This document shows, piece after piece, positions 8,072-16,681 of a DNA stretch of 64,000 bases; positions within the stretch are counted from its first letter, which is position 1, and each line of letters opens with the position of its first letter. The position numbers were made by a program, and so were the translations under genes. Below the pieces are notes generated by a model. It did not search any database, was not told the DNA's origin, and was given only the letters and a program-made list of their open reading frames with translations. The DNA comes from Achromobacter spanius (GTDB lineage Bacteria; Pseudomonadota; Gammaproteobacteria; Burkholderiales; Burkholderiaceae_B): contig NZ_CP034689.1 of the NCBI RefSeq assembly GCF_003994415.1, forward strand, positions 3,906,001-3,970,000, read 5' to 3'.

Positions 8072-8941
8072 ATGTTCGGAAGCACCGCCCTGTCCCCCTC
8101 CGTCTGGCTGATTGGCGCCGGCCCCGGCGACCCCGAGTTGCTCACCCTGAAAGCCGTACGCGTGCTGGGCCAGGCCGACGTCGTGCTGGTGGACGACCTG
8201 GTCAACCCGCAGGTGCTGGACTACTGCCCGCAGGCGCGGCTGGTGTACGTGGGCAAGCGCGGCGGCTGCCGTTCTACCCCGCAGGAATTCATTCAGCGGC
8301 TGATGCTGCGCTACGCCCGCCAAGGCCTGCGGGTGGCGCGCTTGAAGGGCGGCGACCCCTGCATTTTCGGGCGCGGCGGCGAAGAAGCCCAATGGTTGAG
8401 CGACCACGGCGTGGCCTGTGAAATCATCAACGGCATCACCGCCGGGCTGGCTGCCGCCACCGCCTGCGGCATCCCCCTGACCCAACGCGGCATGGCCCAG
8501 GGCGTTACACTGATCACCGCCCATTCCCAGGACGGCGCCACGCCGGATTGGACGGGGCTGGCAAAGAGCGGCACGACGCTGGTGGTCTACATGGGGGTGG
8601 CCAAATTGCAGGACATGAGCAGCCAATTGCTGAACGCCGGCATGGCCCCCGACATGCCCGTGGCGATGATCGAACGCGCTTCGCTGGCGGATCAGCGCGA
8701 ATGCCGCTCGACGCTTGCCAGCATGGCCCAGGACGCCGCCGCCTTCCAGTTGCGCAGCCCCGCCGTGCTGGTCATTGGCCAAGTGGCGGCGTGCCAGGTG
8801 CTGGAAGTGGCGGGCGCGGTTGGTTTGGCCTACCCTGCCTACCCCGCCGAGGCCGCCGACCTTGCCACCCCCACGGTCCCCTTCGTCCAGCCCCGCTTTC
8901 CCCTGCCGTCCGCCGAACCGCTGCTGCGCCGCAGCGCCTGA
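8072..8941 (+). CDS. cobA: Uroporphyrinogen-III C-methyltransferase (siroheme synthesis)
   Basis: The 289-aa enzyme methylates uroporphyrinogen III at C2 and C7 using S-adenosylmethionine, giving precorrin-2, the precursor of the siroheme used by NirB. Family motifs are VWLIGAGPGDPELLTLKAVR near the start, VLVDDLVN, VGKRGG and LKGGDPCIFGRGGEEA. It is a stand-alone methyltransferase without the CysG oxidase/ferrochelatase domains, so those steps must be encoded elsewhere. It follows the kinase gene by 15 bp with GGAG before the ATG. The last 50 residues are Ala/Pro-rich and probably unstructured. Confidence 0.93.
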   Translation: MFGSTALSPSVWLIGAGPGDPELLTLKAVRVLGQADVVLVDDLVNPQVLDYCPQARLVYVGKRGGCRSTPQEFIQRLMLRYARQGLRVARLKGGDPCIFGRGGEEAQWLSDHGVACEIINGITAGLAAATACGIPLTQRGMAQGVTLITAHSQDGATPDWTGLAKSGTTLVVYMGVAKLQDMSSQLLNAGMAPDMPVAMIERASLADQRECRSTLASMAQDAAAFQLRSPAVLVIGQVAACQVLEVAGAVGLAYPAYPAEAADLATPTVPFVQPRFPLPSAEPLLRRSA

Positions 8942-8956
8942 TCACAACCCCACCTT

Positions 8957-10219
8957 ATGGTCGAACGCCACATCCCGCCGCCCCTGCGCTTTCTGCTTGC
9001 CGCGCGGCGCAGCGAACTCCACGGCCTGGAAAGCCTGGCCGTCACCTGCGAACTGACCGTGCACATCAGCGCGCTGGTGCACGCCCTGCAAAAGGAACGC
9101 GGGTATTCGAATTTGACGCTGTGCAATGCTCCGGACAGCCAGCAGGAAACGCTGGCGGCGCTGGTGCAAGACGCCACCCGCGTGGAAACCGACGTACGCG
9201 GGTTCCTGGACGCCATTGCCGCCAAGACCCCGCACGGCAGCGACAAGGCGCGCTTGCTCAACTGCATTGCCTTTGCGCTATTCCGTCTGGACGAATTGCC
9301 GGGCCTGCGCCGCCAGGTGCGCGACCACGCCGTGCCCGCCGACGACGCCGACGCGCGCTTCACGCAAATCATCAGCAGCCTGCTGGCCGTGGTGTTCGAA
9401 GCCGCTGATTCCGCGCTGGACCCCGGCGTCACTCGCATCCTGGTCGCCCTGCTGAACTTCATGCAGGGTAAGGAACTCAGCGGCCAGGAACGCGCGGCGG
9501 GCGTCATCGGTTTTACGGCCGGCTTCTTCACCGACGCGCAAAAGGCGCGCATGCTGGGCCTGGCCGCCCACCAGGCCCGCAGCTTCGACATCTATGCGCA
9601 ATACGCGCAAGACGCCGCGCTGCAATGTTGGGAACGCATCCAGCAACAAGGCCAGCCGGTTGAGCGCATGCGCGACATGGCGCAACGCACCTCTGCCGAG
9701 CAGCGCGTGGACGGCGCCCTGGCTGAGCTGTGGTTCGACCTGTACACGGCGCGCATCGACGCCATGCGCGAAGTGGAAAGCCTGTTGGCCCAGGCGCTGG
9801 CGCAGCAATGCGAACGCCGCATTGCCGAAACCCGCCAGGAACTCGACGACCGCCAACTGCTGTTGGCGCGCTATGCCGACCACGCCAGCGGCCGTGCGCC
9901 CAGCATGGTGTTCAGCGTGCAAAGCCGCATCGTGGACACGCCACCCGCGGACGGCGTGGGCAGCGTGCTGGAACGCTCGGTGCTGGAAATGATGCGCGAA
10001 CAGACCTTGCGCATGCAGCGCACCGACGACGCCTTGAACACGGTGCGCGGCGCGCTGGAAGAAAGAAAGCGCATCGACCGCGCCAAGCGGCTGCTGATCA
10101 GCCAGTACGGGCTGACCGAGCAGGCCGCGCATGAACGCCTGCAACGCGCCGCCATGGACGGCGGCTTGTCGCTGGCGGACGTGGCAAGGCAGGTGATCGG
10201 GCAATTGGGCGGGAACTGA
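8957..10219 (+). CDS. nasR: Nitrate/nitrite-sensing NIT-ANTAR antiterminator, NasR-like
   Basis: The 420-aa protein has an N-terminal NIT sensor (all-helical; LVHALQKERGYSNLTL carries the family's ALQ-ERG pattern) and a C-terminal ANTAR RNA-binding domain (about residues 350-415, with ALEERKRIDRAKRLLISQYG and LTEQAAHERLQRAAMD). In Klebsiella, NasR binds nitrate or nitrite and then prevents termination in the nasF leader. The terminator upstream of nirB (2380-2411) is the obvious target here. It is last in the operon, so it would be autoregulated. The symbol is by analogy. Confidence 0.9.
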   Translation: MVERHIPPPLRFLLAARRSELHGLESLAVTCELTVHISALVHALQKERGYSNLTLCNAPDSQQETLAALVQDATRVETDVRGFLDAIAAKTPHGSDKARLLNCIAFALFRLDELPGLRRQVRDHAVPADDADARFTQIISSLLAVVFEAADSALDPGVTRILVALLNFMQGKELSGQERAAGVIGFTAGFFTDAQKARMLGLAAHQARSFDIYAQYAQDAALQCWERIQQQGQPVERMRDMAQRTSAEQRVDGALAELWFDLYTARIDAMREVESLLAQALAQQCERRIAETRQELDDRQLLLARYADHASGRAPSMVFSVQSRIVDTPPADGVGSVLERSVLEMMREQTLRMQRTDDALNTVRGALEERKRIDRAKRLLISQYGLTEQAAHERLQRAAMDGGLSLADVARQVIGQLGGN

Positions 10220-10251
10220 AAGCCAGGGCGACAAAATTCATGGCTGACGGG

Positions 10252-10296
10252 TCCAGCGCGACGGAATCCAGCGCTACCGAATCCAGCACTACCGAA
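10252..10296. repeat. Three 15-bp tandem repeats between convergent genes
   Basis: TCCAGCGCGACGGAA, TCCAGCGCTACCGAA and TCCAGCACTACCGAA follow one another directly, reaching into the stop codon of the MFS gene. They lie between convergent nasR and the MFS gene. No function is apparent; copy number may vary between strains. Confidence 0.7.
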
Positions 10297-11833
10297 ACAC
10301 CCGCTGCGTCCAGCTCACCAGCACCCCCATCACGGCCAACACGGCCAACGCACGGAAGTGGTCCAGGTTGGCCAGCAGCACCGATTGCTGATCTAGGATC
10401 TGCGCAATCCGCGCCATCGCCATCCGCTGCGCCTGGGCGGGATCGGCCACCGCCGCGTACACGTTGCTGAGCTGCGCCTTGGCCGCTTCAAAATTGGCAT
10501 TGCCCTCGGCAATGCTCTCCTTCAACACGTTGTAGTGCTTGGTGGTCAGCCACTGCTGGCTGACCGTGGCTGCCATGATGCCCAGCGCCTGCCCCACCTG
10601 CGCCAGCATGTTCTTGACCTGCTGTGCGTGCGCGAACACCGCCGCGTCATGGGTCAGCCCCGAAAAGGTATTCATGGCCGTGGCCGGCATGATGATCATG
10701 ATGAACACGCCATAGCAGGCCAGCGCGGGCAAGACGTCGGTCCAGGGGTCTGCCGTGGGCGTCAGCCCGGACATCAACACGCCGAACGTCGCCAGCGCCA
10801 CAAAGCCCGCCACGAAGAACTTGCGCGGCGACGGCCAGCGCGCAATCAACTGCGCCATCACCACAAAGGTCAGCACCCCCGCCCCCAGGCCCATCGAGAA
10901 AAACATGCCGGTGTTGGACCACGACAGCCCCAGCGCGCGTTGCAGCATCTGGGGCACCAGATAGCCGTTGGCGCCCAGCATCACATAACTGAACATGAAG
11001 AGCGCCAGGCCGCTTAGATAACGCACTTCTTTCATGCCGCCCAGCTTGAGCAGCGGCGCGCCGGTGTGCGTTTCGGATCGAACGAAATAGGCCAGCGCGG
11101 CGACCCCTGCCACGGCGAACAGCACCAGTTGATGGCGGTCACTGAAGAAGTCGTAATAGGACCGCTGCAAGGCATGCAGCAGCAGGAAACTGCCCAGGCC
11201 CAATGCCGCGATGGGCGCCAGCCGCGCCTGCCCGGCAACGGTAGCCTGCCCTTGCCTGCCCGGCATGGAGAGCGCCACCGGCACCATGGCCAACACCGAC
11301 AACCCCGCCACCAGCCAGAACATCAGCGGCCAGCCATCGTGATCCACCGCCGCCGAAGCCAGCAAGGGCCCCAGCGCCGTGCCGGTACACAGCCCCGTGG
11401 CCAAGGCCTTGATGCCATGAAAGCGCCCCGGGCCGGGCGGAATCAAGTTCACCGTCAGCCGCGACGACGTCAGCATCGCCGCGCAGCCAATCGCCATCAG
11501 CACCCGGCCCGCCAGGAAACCGCCCTGGCCCACGGACAACGCGCACACCACCGCCCCCATCGCCGCCGCGCCCAGGGAAGCCAGCAGATAGCGGCGCTGG
11601 CCCAGGTGATGCACCAGCCAAGCTTGCAAGGCAATCATCACCACCGCCACGCAGGCGTAGATGACGGCAATGGCGGTGTATTCCTCGGGGCTGGCGCCGA
11701 TCTCGCCCATGATGGGCGTGGCGGCAAAGGTGACCATGCCGTTCTGCAGAAAGTCGATGAAGGTGAGCGCGCCGATGGTCGCCAGCAGAGCCGGCGGCGG
11801 GGATGTTGCAGGGGAAGCAGCAGCAGCTTGCAT
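10289..11833 (-). CDS. MFS transporter, DHA2-like (14-TM) drug/proton antiporter
   Basis: The 514-aa protein is a chain of hydrophobic helices with the layout of the DHA2 family (QacA/EmrB-type efflux). It begins LLATIGALTFIDFLQNGMVTF and carries HHLGQRRYLLASLGAAAMG after the second helix and GRVLMAIGCAAMLTSSRLTVN after that. A long periplasmic loop near the C-terminus (about 430-490) precedes the last helix, as in EmrB-like proteins. There is no adjacent EmrA or outer-membrane partner. The upstream region holds the same palindrome as the marR promoter, so it should be repressed by that MarR protein. Substrate unknown. Confidence 0.85.
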   Translation of the reverse strand: MQAAAASPATSPPPALLATIGALTFIDFLQNGMVTFAATPIMGEIGASPEEYTAIAVIYACVAVVMIALQAWLVHHLGQRRYLLASLGAAAMGAVVCALSVGQGGFLAGRVLMAIGCAAMLTSSRLTVNLIPPGPGRFHGIKALATGLCTGTALGPLLASAAVDHDGWPLMFWLVAGLSVLAMVPVALSMPGRQGQATVAGQARLAPIAALGLGSFLLLHALQRSYYDFFSDRHQLVLFAVAGVAALAYFVRSETHTGAPLLKLGGMKEVRYLSGLALFMFSYVMLGANGYLVPQMLQRALGLSWSNTGMFFSMGLGAGVLTFVVMAQLIARWPSPRKFFVAGFVALATFGVLMSGLTPTADPWTDVLPALACYGVFIMIIMPATAMNTFSGLTHDAAVFAHAQQVKNMLAQVGQALGIMAATVSQQWLTTKHYNVLKESIAEGNANFEAAKAQLSNVYAAVADPAQAQRMAMARIAQILDQQSVLLANLDHFRALAVLAVMGVLVSWTQRVFR

Positions 11834-11866
11834 GGCTGTGATCCATATTTATGCCCAGGCTGTATA

Positions 11867-11883
11867 TGCCTAGGCAGGTAAAT
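11867..11883. promoter_or_regulatory. MarR-type operator upstream of the MFS gene
   Basis: TGCCTAGGCAGGTAAAT holds the palindrome TGCCTAGGCA, 34 bp upstream of the MFS start codon. The same core with TTAAAT on the same side lies upstream of marR at 12482-12498. The shared motif argues that one regulator controls both genes. Confidence 0.65.
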
Positions 11884-11888
11884 GCTTA

Positions 11889-11916
11889 TAAAAAAACGGC
11901 GCCGAAAAACGGCTCC
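11889..11916 (-). terminator. Intrinsic terminator of the marR gene
   Basis: On the minus strand GGAGCCG pairs with CGGCGCC (one A-G mismatch) around a TTTTT loop and is followed by GTTTTTTT. It lies 17 bp after the marR stop and before the MFS operator, so the two genes are probably separate transcripts. Confidence 0.75.
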
Positions 11917-11932
11917 GTCTGCTCAGTTCGTC

Positions 11933-12400
11933 TCAGTCGGTTTTCTGTCCGTGTTGCGCATTGACCAGCAAGCGCGACAACAACAGGTGCAAGGTCTGCG
12001 CATCGTCTTCCGAAAACCCCGCCAGCAGGCGGCGCATCACCACGTCCGTCGCCGCGAAGGCTTGCGGCAAGGCGGCGTGGCCCAATTCGGTGAGTTCAAT
12101 CAAATGGCTGCGGCGGTCAGCTTCGTTTTCAACGCGTCGGATGAAGCCCTTTGCCACGATGCGGTCCAGCAGCCGGGTCATCGCGCCCGAGTCATACGCC
12201 AGCACCCGGCAGAAGTCGCTGGGCGTGCGGCCCCAGCCCCGGGCCAGGCAGTTCAACACCACGTACTGCGGCGTGGTCAGCTCGAACGGCGCCAGCTCGC
12301 GCTCCAGCGCATCGTGGATGCCGTTGCGCACGGACGTGACCATGAAGCCGAGTTCACCGGTGTAGAACTTGTCCAGCACGGAAGGGGTAGCAGCAGCCAT
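11933..12400 (-). CDS. MarR-family transcriptional regulator
   Basis: The 155-aa protein has the MarR winged-helix layout: LTTPQYVVLNCLARG, then the recognition helix region SGAMTRLLDRIVAKGFIRR, then the wing ENEADRRSHLIELTELG. MarR dimers bind palindromes and are released by phenolic or other small ligands. A palindrome CTGCCTAGGCAG lies 81 bp upstream of its start and the same core precedes the MFS gene, so it probably represses itself and the pump. The ligand cannot be read from the sequence. Confidence 0.92.
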   Translation of the reverse strand: MAAATPSVLDKFYTGELGFMVTSVRNGIHDALERELAPFELTTPQYVVLNCLARGWGRTPSDFCRVLAYDSGAMTRLLDRIVAKGFIRRVENEADRRSHLIELTELGHAALPQAFAATDVVMRRLLAGFSEDDAQTLHLLLSRLLVNAQHGQKTD

Positions 12401-12480
12401 GGTGTCTCGTTATGGGGTGGCGCGAGGATGGCGATGGCATCAGGCAACATGCCCTGTGGATCGCGGTTCGGTGATTTTAT

Positions 12481-12498
12481 CTGCCTAGGCAGTTAAAT
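12481..12498. promoter_or_regulatory. MarR-type operator upstream of marR
   Basis: CTGCCTAGGCAGTTAAAT contains a perfect 12-bp palindrome (12481-12492). It matches the site upstream of the MFS gene (11867-11883) at 15 of 17 aligned positions. It lies between the end of lacI and the start of marR, in the marR promoter region. Confidence 0.65.
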
Positions 12499-12526
12499 AG
12501 CAAGCGCTGCATGTTGGACAAAGGCA

Positions 12527-13588
12527 TCAAGGCAAATTCTCTCGGAAGATCACCTGGCTACGCGCCAGTTCCACCCCGTTCATCGCGCTGCGCTTGTCAC
12601 GCAGATTGCTGAAAATGCGCACGCAGCTCATAAGCGCTTCCATCGGGCTTTGCGTGATGACGGCGTCCATGGTGCCGTCGATCAGCAGCGAGCGCGTGTC
12701 CGGCGTCAGCCCATGGCCGATGAACACCACGCGATGCTGCAAGCCGGCTTCCTTCAAGGCCCGCGCCACGCCGTCGGACGCCCCACCGATGTTGTAAATG
12801 CCCGCCAGGTTGGGATATTGCTCAAGCAATTGCCGCGTCTGCTCGTAGTTGCGCTGCGCATCGTCATAGCCTTCGCGCAAGTCCACCACCTGCATCGCCT
12901 GAAACTGCTCGGCGTACAACTGCAAGAAGCCGCTTTCGCGTTCCTCGTGTGCGCGGTAATGGCGCGAGCCGGCAATCAAGGCCACATGGGCCGCGCGCGG
13001 GCCGATAAAGCGCGCGATCAGGTAGCCCGCCGTGCGGCCGGCGGCGCGGTTGTCCAGCCCCACATAGGCCGTGCGCGCGCTGTTGGCCAGGTCTGAAATC
13101 AAGGTCACCGTGGGCACGCCCTGCTGCGCCAGCGTGTTGACTGCTTCGCGCACCACGGGGTGTTCCAGCGCCATGAACGCAATGCCGTCGGCACGCTTGC
13201 CGTGCTTGGCCAAGGCCTGGGCCAGCGCGTCGGGGTTGAAGCTTTCCACGTATTCAATCTGGCACTTGGCGTTCAGCGGCGCAAAGTGTTCGTGCGCATA
13301 GCTGACGGTATCGCCCAGCATGCGCAGATAGCGGTTGCTGCCGCGCGGCAGCAGGAACACCAGCCGCATCGGCTCGGCGGGGACGGCGGCGGCCAGCTCC
13401 TGTTCGGGCAGATAGTCCAGTTCAATGGCGGCCTTGAAGACCTTCTGCGCGGTGTTGGCGCGTACGCCGGGGCGGCGGTTCAACACGCGGTCGGCCGTGG
13501 CGGTGGACACGCCGGCGCGCGCCGCCACATCGGCCAATCTTGCAAGCTTGCGGTCGGGGGTGGCTTTATTCACATCAAAAACCATCAT
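12527..13588 (-). CDS. LacI-family transcriptional regulator of the TRAP/RLP operon
   Basis: The 353-aa regulator starts with a LacI helix-turn-helix (RLADVAARAGVSTATADRVLN, hinge region YLPEQELAAA) and continues as a periplasmic-binding-protein-like sensor (GIAFMALEHPVVREAVN, YVGLDNRAAGRTAGYLIARF, GIYNIGGASDGVARAL). The VSTATADRVLN recognition helix belongs to a LacI subgroup often beside sugar-acid genes. The start is uncertain: two adjacent ATGs (13588, 13585) or a GTG at 13573 fit. It is divergent from the TRAP operon at 13700, with two near-identical sites between, so it very likely controls that operon. A much longer frame running upstream on this strand is antisense to the TRAP genes and not real. 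Confidence 0.9.
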   Translation of the reverse strand: MMVFDVNKATPDRKLARLADVAARAGVSTATADRVLNRRPGVRANTAQKVFKAAIELDYLPEQELAAAVPAEPMRLVFLLPRGSNRYLRMLGDTVSYAHEHFAPLNAKCQIEYVESFNPDALAQALAKHGKRADGIAFMALEHPVVREAVNTLAQQGVPTVTLISDLANSARTAYVGLDNRAAGRTAGYLIARFIGPRAAHVALIAGSRHYRAHEERESGFLQLYAEQFQAMQVVDLREGYDDAQRNYEQTRQLLEQYPNLAGIYNIGGASDGVARALKEAGLQHRVVFIGHGLTPDTRSLLIDGTMDAVITQSPMEALMSCVRIFSNLRDKRSAMNGVELARSQVIFRENLP

Positions 13589-13596
13589 GAAACAAG
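13571..13596. promoter_or_regulatory. Candidate LacI operator 1
   Basis: CACATCAAAAACCATCATGA followed by AACAAG is nearly the same as the site at 13661-13684. This copy overlaps the putative start codons of the lacI gene, so binding would block its own translation start or promoter. Operator status is inferred from duplication and position. Confidence 0.5.
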
Positions 13597-13660
13597 TTTG
13601 ACGATGATAGCGGCAATTCACTATTGTCCAGTCTGCCGCATGGGTTTGGCGCTGTTGTGG

Positions 13661-13684
13661 CACATCAAAAAACATCATAAAGAC
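13661..13684. promoter_or_regulatory. Candidate LacI operator 2
   Basis: CACATCAAAAAACATCATAA followed by AGAC lies 16 bp upstream of the dctP start and repeats site 1 in the same orientation 90 bp away. Paired sites at a divergent promoter fit LacI-type looping repression of both genes. Confidence 0.5.
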
Positions 13685-13699
13685 ATTTTGGAGACAACC

Positions 13700-14719
13700 A
13701 TGAAGCTGCTCACACGCCGTAGTGCCTTGCGTCGCCTTTGCGCGGTGCCCGCCGTTGCCCTGGCCGGCGGATTCCCGCTGATTGCCCGCGCGGCCGACTA
13801 CACGCTCAAGTACGGCAACAACCTGCCGGTGACGCATCCGCTGAACATCCGCGCGCAAGAAGCCGCCGAACGCATCCTTAAGGAAAGCAACGGCCGCGTC
13901 GACATCAAGATTTTCCCGAACAACCAATTGGGCGGCGACACCGACATGCTGGCGCAAGTGCGCTCGGGCGGTATCGACTTCTTCACCCCGTCGGCACTGG
14001 TTATCGCCACGCTGGTGCCGGTGGCCGCCATCAATGCCGTCGGCTTCGCGTTCAAGGACTACAGCCAGGTCTGGGGCGCCATGGACGGTGCACTGGGCGC
14101 ACACGTGCGCGCCGCCATCGCGCAGCGCAAGCTCTACGCCTTTGAAAAAATGTGGGACAACGGCTTTCGCCAAACCACCAGCAGCAAGGCGCCCGTGTCG
14201 ACCGCCGCCGACATGGACGGCTTGAAGATTCGCGTGCCGGTCAGCTCGTTGCCCATCTCCATGTTCAAGGGCCTGGGCGCCGCGCCGGCCAGCTTGCAGT
14301 TCAGCGAGGTGTATTCGTCCTTGCAGACCAAGGTGGTGGACGCGCAGGAAAACCCGCTGCCCATCATTCAAGTCGCCAAGCTGTACGAAGTGCAGAAGTA
14401 TTGCTCGCTGACCAACCACATCTGGGACGGCTACTGGTTCATCGCCAACGGCCGCATGTGGGAAGGCCTGCCGCAAGACCTGAAGACCATCGTGGCGCGC
14501 GGCATCAACGAAGCCGGCCTGGCCCAGCGCGAAGACATCAAGAAGTTGAACGCGTCGGTGCAATCGGACCTGGAATCCAAGGGCCTGCAATTCAACCAGC
14601 CGGCGCCGGACACCTTCCGCCAGGCACTGCGCACGGCGGGCTTCTACAAGGAATGGCAGGGCCGCTTCGGCAACGAAGCCTGGTCGCTGCTGGAACAAAG
14701 CGTCGGCAAGCTGGCCTGA
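13700..14719 (+). CDS. dctP: TRAP transporter substrate-binding protein, DctP family
   Basis: The 339-aa protein is the periplasmic receptor of a tripartite ATP-independent transporter. The signal peptide begins MKLLTRRSALRRLC and ends at ARAADY, with twin arginines that may route it through Tat. The mature part shows DctP features: YGNNLPVTHPLNIRAQEAAE, the NNQLGGDTDMLAQVRSGGID pattern, and the RVPVSSLPISMFKGLGAAP segment with the carboxylate-binding arginine. Ligands of this family are mostly organic or sugar acids. GGAG lies upstream of the ATG. It precedes the fused membrane subunit by 9 bp. Confidence 0.95.
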   Translation: MKLLTRRSALRRLCAVPAVALAGGFPLIARAADYTLKYGNNLPVTHPLNIRAQEAAERILKESNGRVDIKIFPNNQLGGDTDMLAQVRSGGIDFFTPSALVIATLVPVAAINAVGFAFKDYSQVWGAMDGALGAHVRAAIAQRKLYAFEKMWDNGFRQTTSSKAPVSTAADMDGLKIRVPVSSLPISMFKGLGAAPASLQFSEVYSSLQTKVVDAQENPLPIIQVAKLYEVQKYCSLTNHIWDGYWFIANGRMWEGLPQDLKTIVARGINEAGLAQREDIKKLNASVQSDLESKGLQFNQPAPDTFRQALRTAGFYKEWQGRFGNEAWSLLEQSVGKLA

Positions 14720-14728
14720 GGTCGCGTC

Positions 14729-16609
14729 ATGTCTTCCCTGTCCGCTTCCCACGCCGCCGCCCCGGTGCTGCCGGCCAACCCCTTGCGGCGCGCCGCCAAC
14801 GCGCTGGACAGCGTGCTGGGCGGCGTGGTCGAACACGTTGCGGCCGCGATCGTACTGGTCGAGATCTGCGTGCTGTTCGCGGGGGTGGTCGCGCGTTACG
14901 TCTTCCATAGCCCGCTGGTCTGGTCCGACGAACTGGCCTCCATCCTGTTCCTGTGGCTGTCGATGCTGGGCGCCGTAGTCGCCTTGCGGCGTGGCGAGCA
15001 CATGCGGATGACGGCCCTGGTCAACAACGTGAGCCCCGCGCGGCGCGCGCAGTTGGAAACGGCTGCGCTGGCCGCGTCGCTGGCGTTTCTGGTGCTGATC
15101 CTGGCGCCCGCCATCGAATACGCGCACGAAGAACACTTCATCACCACGCCCGCGCTGGAACTCAGCAATGCGTGGCGCGCCGCCGCCATTCCCGTGGGCA
15201 TGGCGCTGATGGCGGTGGTGGCCTTGCTGCGCCTGTTGCGCACCACGCCGGTACGCCAGGTGTTGGTGGCCTTGGTGGGCGTGGCGGCGGTGGTCGCCCT
15301 GTTCTGGTTGGCCCAACCCCTGTTCCAGGGCCTGGGCAAGCTGAACCTGGTGATCTTCTTCGTGGGCATCGTGGCGGCCACCGTGTTTTCGGGCGTGCCG
15401 ATTGCGTTTTCGTTCGCGCTGGCCACCTTTTCGTATCTGGCGCTGACCACCAACACGCCCATGGAAGTGATGGTGGGCCGCTTGGACGAAGGCATGTCGC
15501 ACCTGATGCTGCTGGCCGTGCCGCTGTTCATCTTCCTGGGTTCCCTGATTGAGATGACCGGCATGGCGCGCGCCATGATCCAGTTTCTGGCCAGCCTTTT
15601 GGGCCACGTGCGCGGCGGCTTGTCGTACGTGCTGATCGGCGCCATGTATCTGGTGTCCGGCATCTCGGGTTCGAAGATCGCCGACATGGCCGCCATTGCG
15701 CCCGTGCTGTTCCCGGAAATGCGCAAGCGCGGCGCCAAGCCCGGCGATCTGGTGGCGCTGCTGTCGGCCACCGGCGCGCAGACGGAAACCATTCCGCCGT
15801 CCATCGTGCTGATCACCATCGGTTCGGTCACTGGCGTGTCGATCGCCGCGCTGTTCACGGGCGGCCTGCTGCCCGCCGTGGTGCTGGGCCTGGCCCTGTG
15901 CTCGGTGGTGTGGTGGCGCTATCGCAAGGAAGACCTGAGCCTGGTGCAACGCTTCAGCCTCAAAGAGATCGGCCGCTTCTTCGTGATTGCGCTGCCCGCC
16001 GTGGCCCTGCCCTTTGTGATCCGCGCCGCGGTGGTCGAAGGCGTGGCGACCGCTACCGAGGTGTCCACTATCGGCATCGTGTATTCGGCGGTGATCGGCA
16101 TCCTGATCTATCGCCGCTTTGACTGGGCGCGCCTGCGCCCCATGCTGATCGAGACCGCATCGCTGTCCGGCGCCATCATGCTGATCGTGGGCTGCGCCAC
16201 GGCCATGGCCTGGGCGCTGACGCAGTCCGGCTTCTCGGGCGACCTGGCGCAGTTGATGGCCGACATGCCCGGCGGCAGCTACGGTTTCCTGGCGGTGTCC
16301 ATCGTGGCCTTCATCATCCTGGGCAGCGTGCTGGAGGGCATTCCCGCCATCGTGCTGTTCGGCCCGCTGCTGTTCCCGATCGCGGTGCAGGCCGGCGTGC
16401 ACGAAGTGCATTACGCCATGGTCGTCATCTTCGCCATGGGCATCGGCCTGTTCGCGCCGCCCTTCGGCGTGGGCTACTACGGCGCCTGCGCCATCAGCCG
16501 CGTCGATCCCAACGAGGGCATCGGCCCCATCTGGGGTTATGTCGCGGCGCTGCTGATCGGGCTGATCGTCGTGGCCGCCTTCCCCTGGTTCTCCATCGGC
16601 TTCCTGTGA
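14729..16609 (+). CDS. TRAP transporter fused membrane subunit (DctQM)
   Basis: The 626-aa protein joins the small DctQ-type subunit (about residues 1-170; VARYVFHSPLVWSDELASIL is the DctQ signature) to the large DctM-type channel (about 205-626; VFSGVPIAFSFALATFSYLA, LAVPLFIFLGSLIEMTGMA, GISGSKIADMAAIAPVLFPE). DctM moves substrate with a sodium gradient; fused QM proteins are a known variant. It lies between dctP and the VOC gene in the same direction, so the substrate imported is probably the acid metabolised by the RLP and kinase encoded downstream. Confidence 0.95.
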   Translation: MSSLSASHAAAPVLPANPLRRAANALDSVLGGVVEHVAAAIVLVEICVLFAGVVARYVFHSPLVWSDELASILFLWLSMLGAVVALRRGEHMRMTALVNNVSPARRAQLETAALAASLAFLVLILAPAIEYAHEEHFITTPALELSNAWRAAAIPVGMALMAVVALLRLLRTTPVRQVLVALVGVAAVVALFWLAQPLFQGLGKLNLVIFFVGIVAATVFSGVPIAFSFALATFSYLALTTNTPMEVMVGRLDEGMSHLMLLAVPLFIFLGSLIEMTGMARAMIQFLASLLGHVRGGLSYVLIGAMYLVSGISGSKIADMAAIAPVLFPEMRKRGAKPGDLVALLSATGAQTETIPPSIVLITIGSVTGVSIAALFTGGLLPAVVLGLALCSVVWWRYRKEDLSLVQRFSLKEIGRFFVIALPAVALPFVIRAAVVEGVATATEVSTIGIVYSAVIGILIYRRFDWARLRPMLIETASLSGAIMLIVGCATAMAWALTQSGFSGDLAQLMADMPGGSYGFLAVSIVAFIILGSVLEGIPAIVLFGPLLFPIAVQAGVHEVHYAMVVIFAMGIGLFAPPFGVGYYGACAISRVDPNEGIGPIWGYVAALLIGLIVVAAFPWFSIGFL

Positions 16610-16681
16610 CCTGACGCGGCCCGCGCGTGAATCCGCGCCGGGCCGCCTCCCCTTCCGTCTCCCTCTTTATAAAGATCCATC

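Noticed and set aside
10240..10470. 76-codon Ser/Thr-rich frame between nasR and the MFS gene
   Set aside because: It is produced by the 15-bp tandem repeat and runs antisense into the MFS gene.
13589..16411. Long minus-strand extension of the lacI frame
   Set aside because: It runs antisense through the DctP and DctQM genes and is His/Gln/Arg-rich; only the part up to 13588 resembles LacI.
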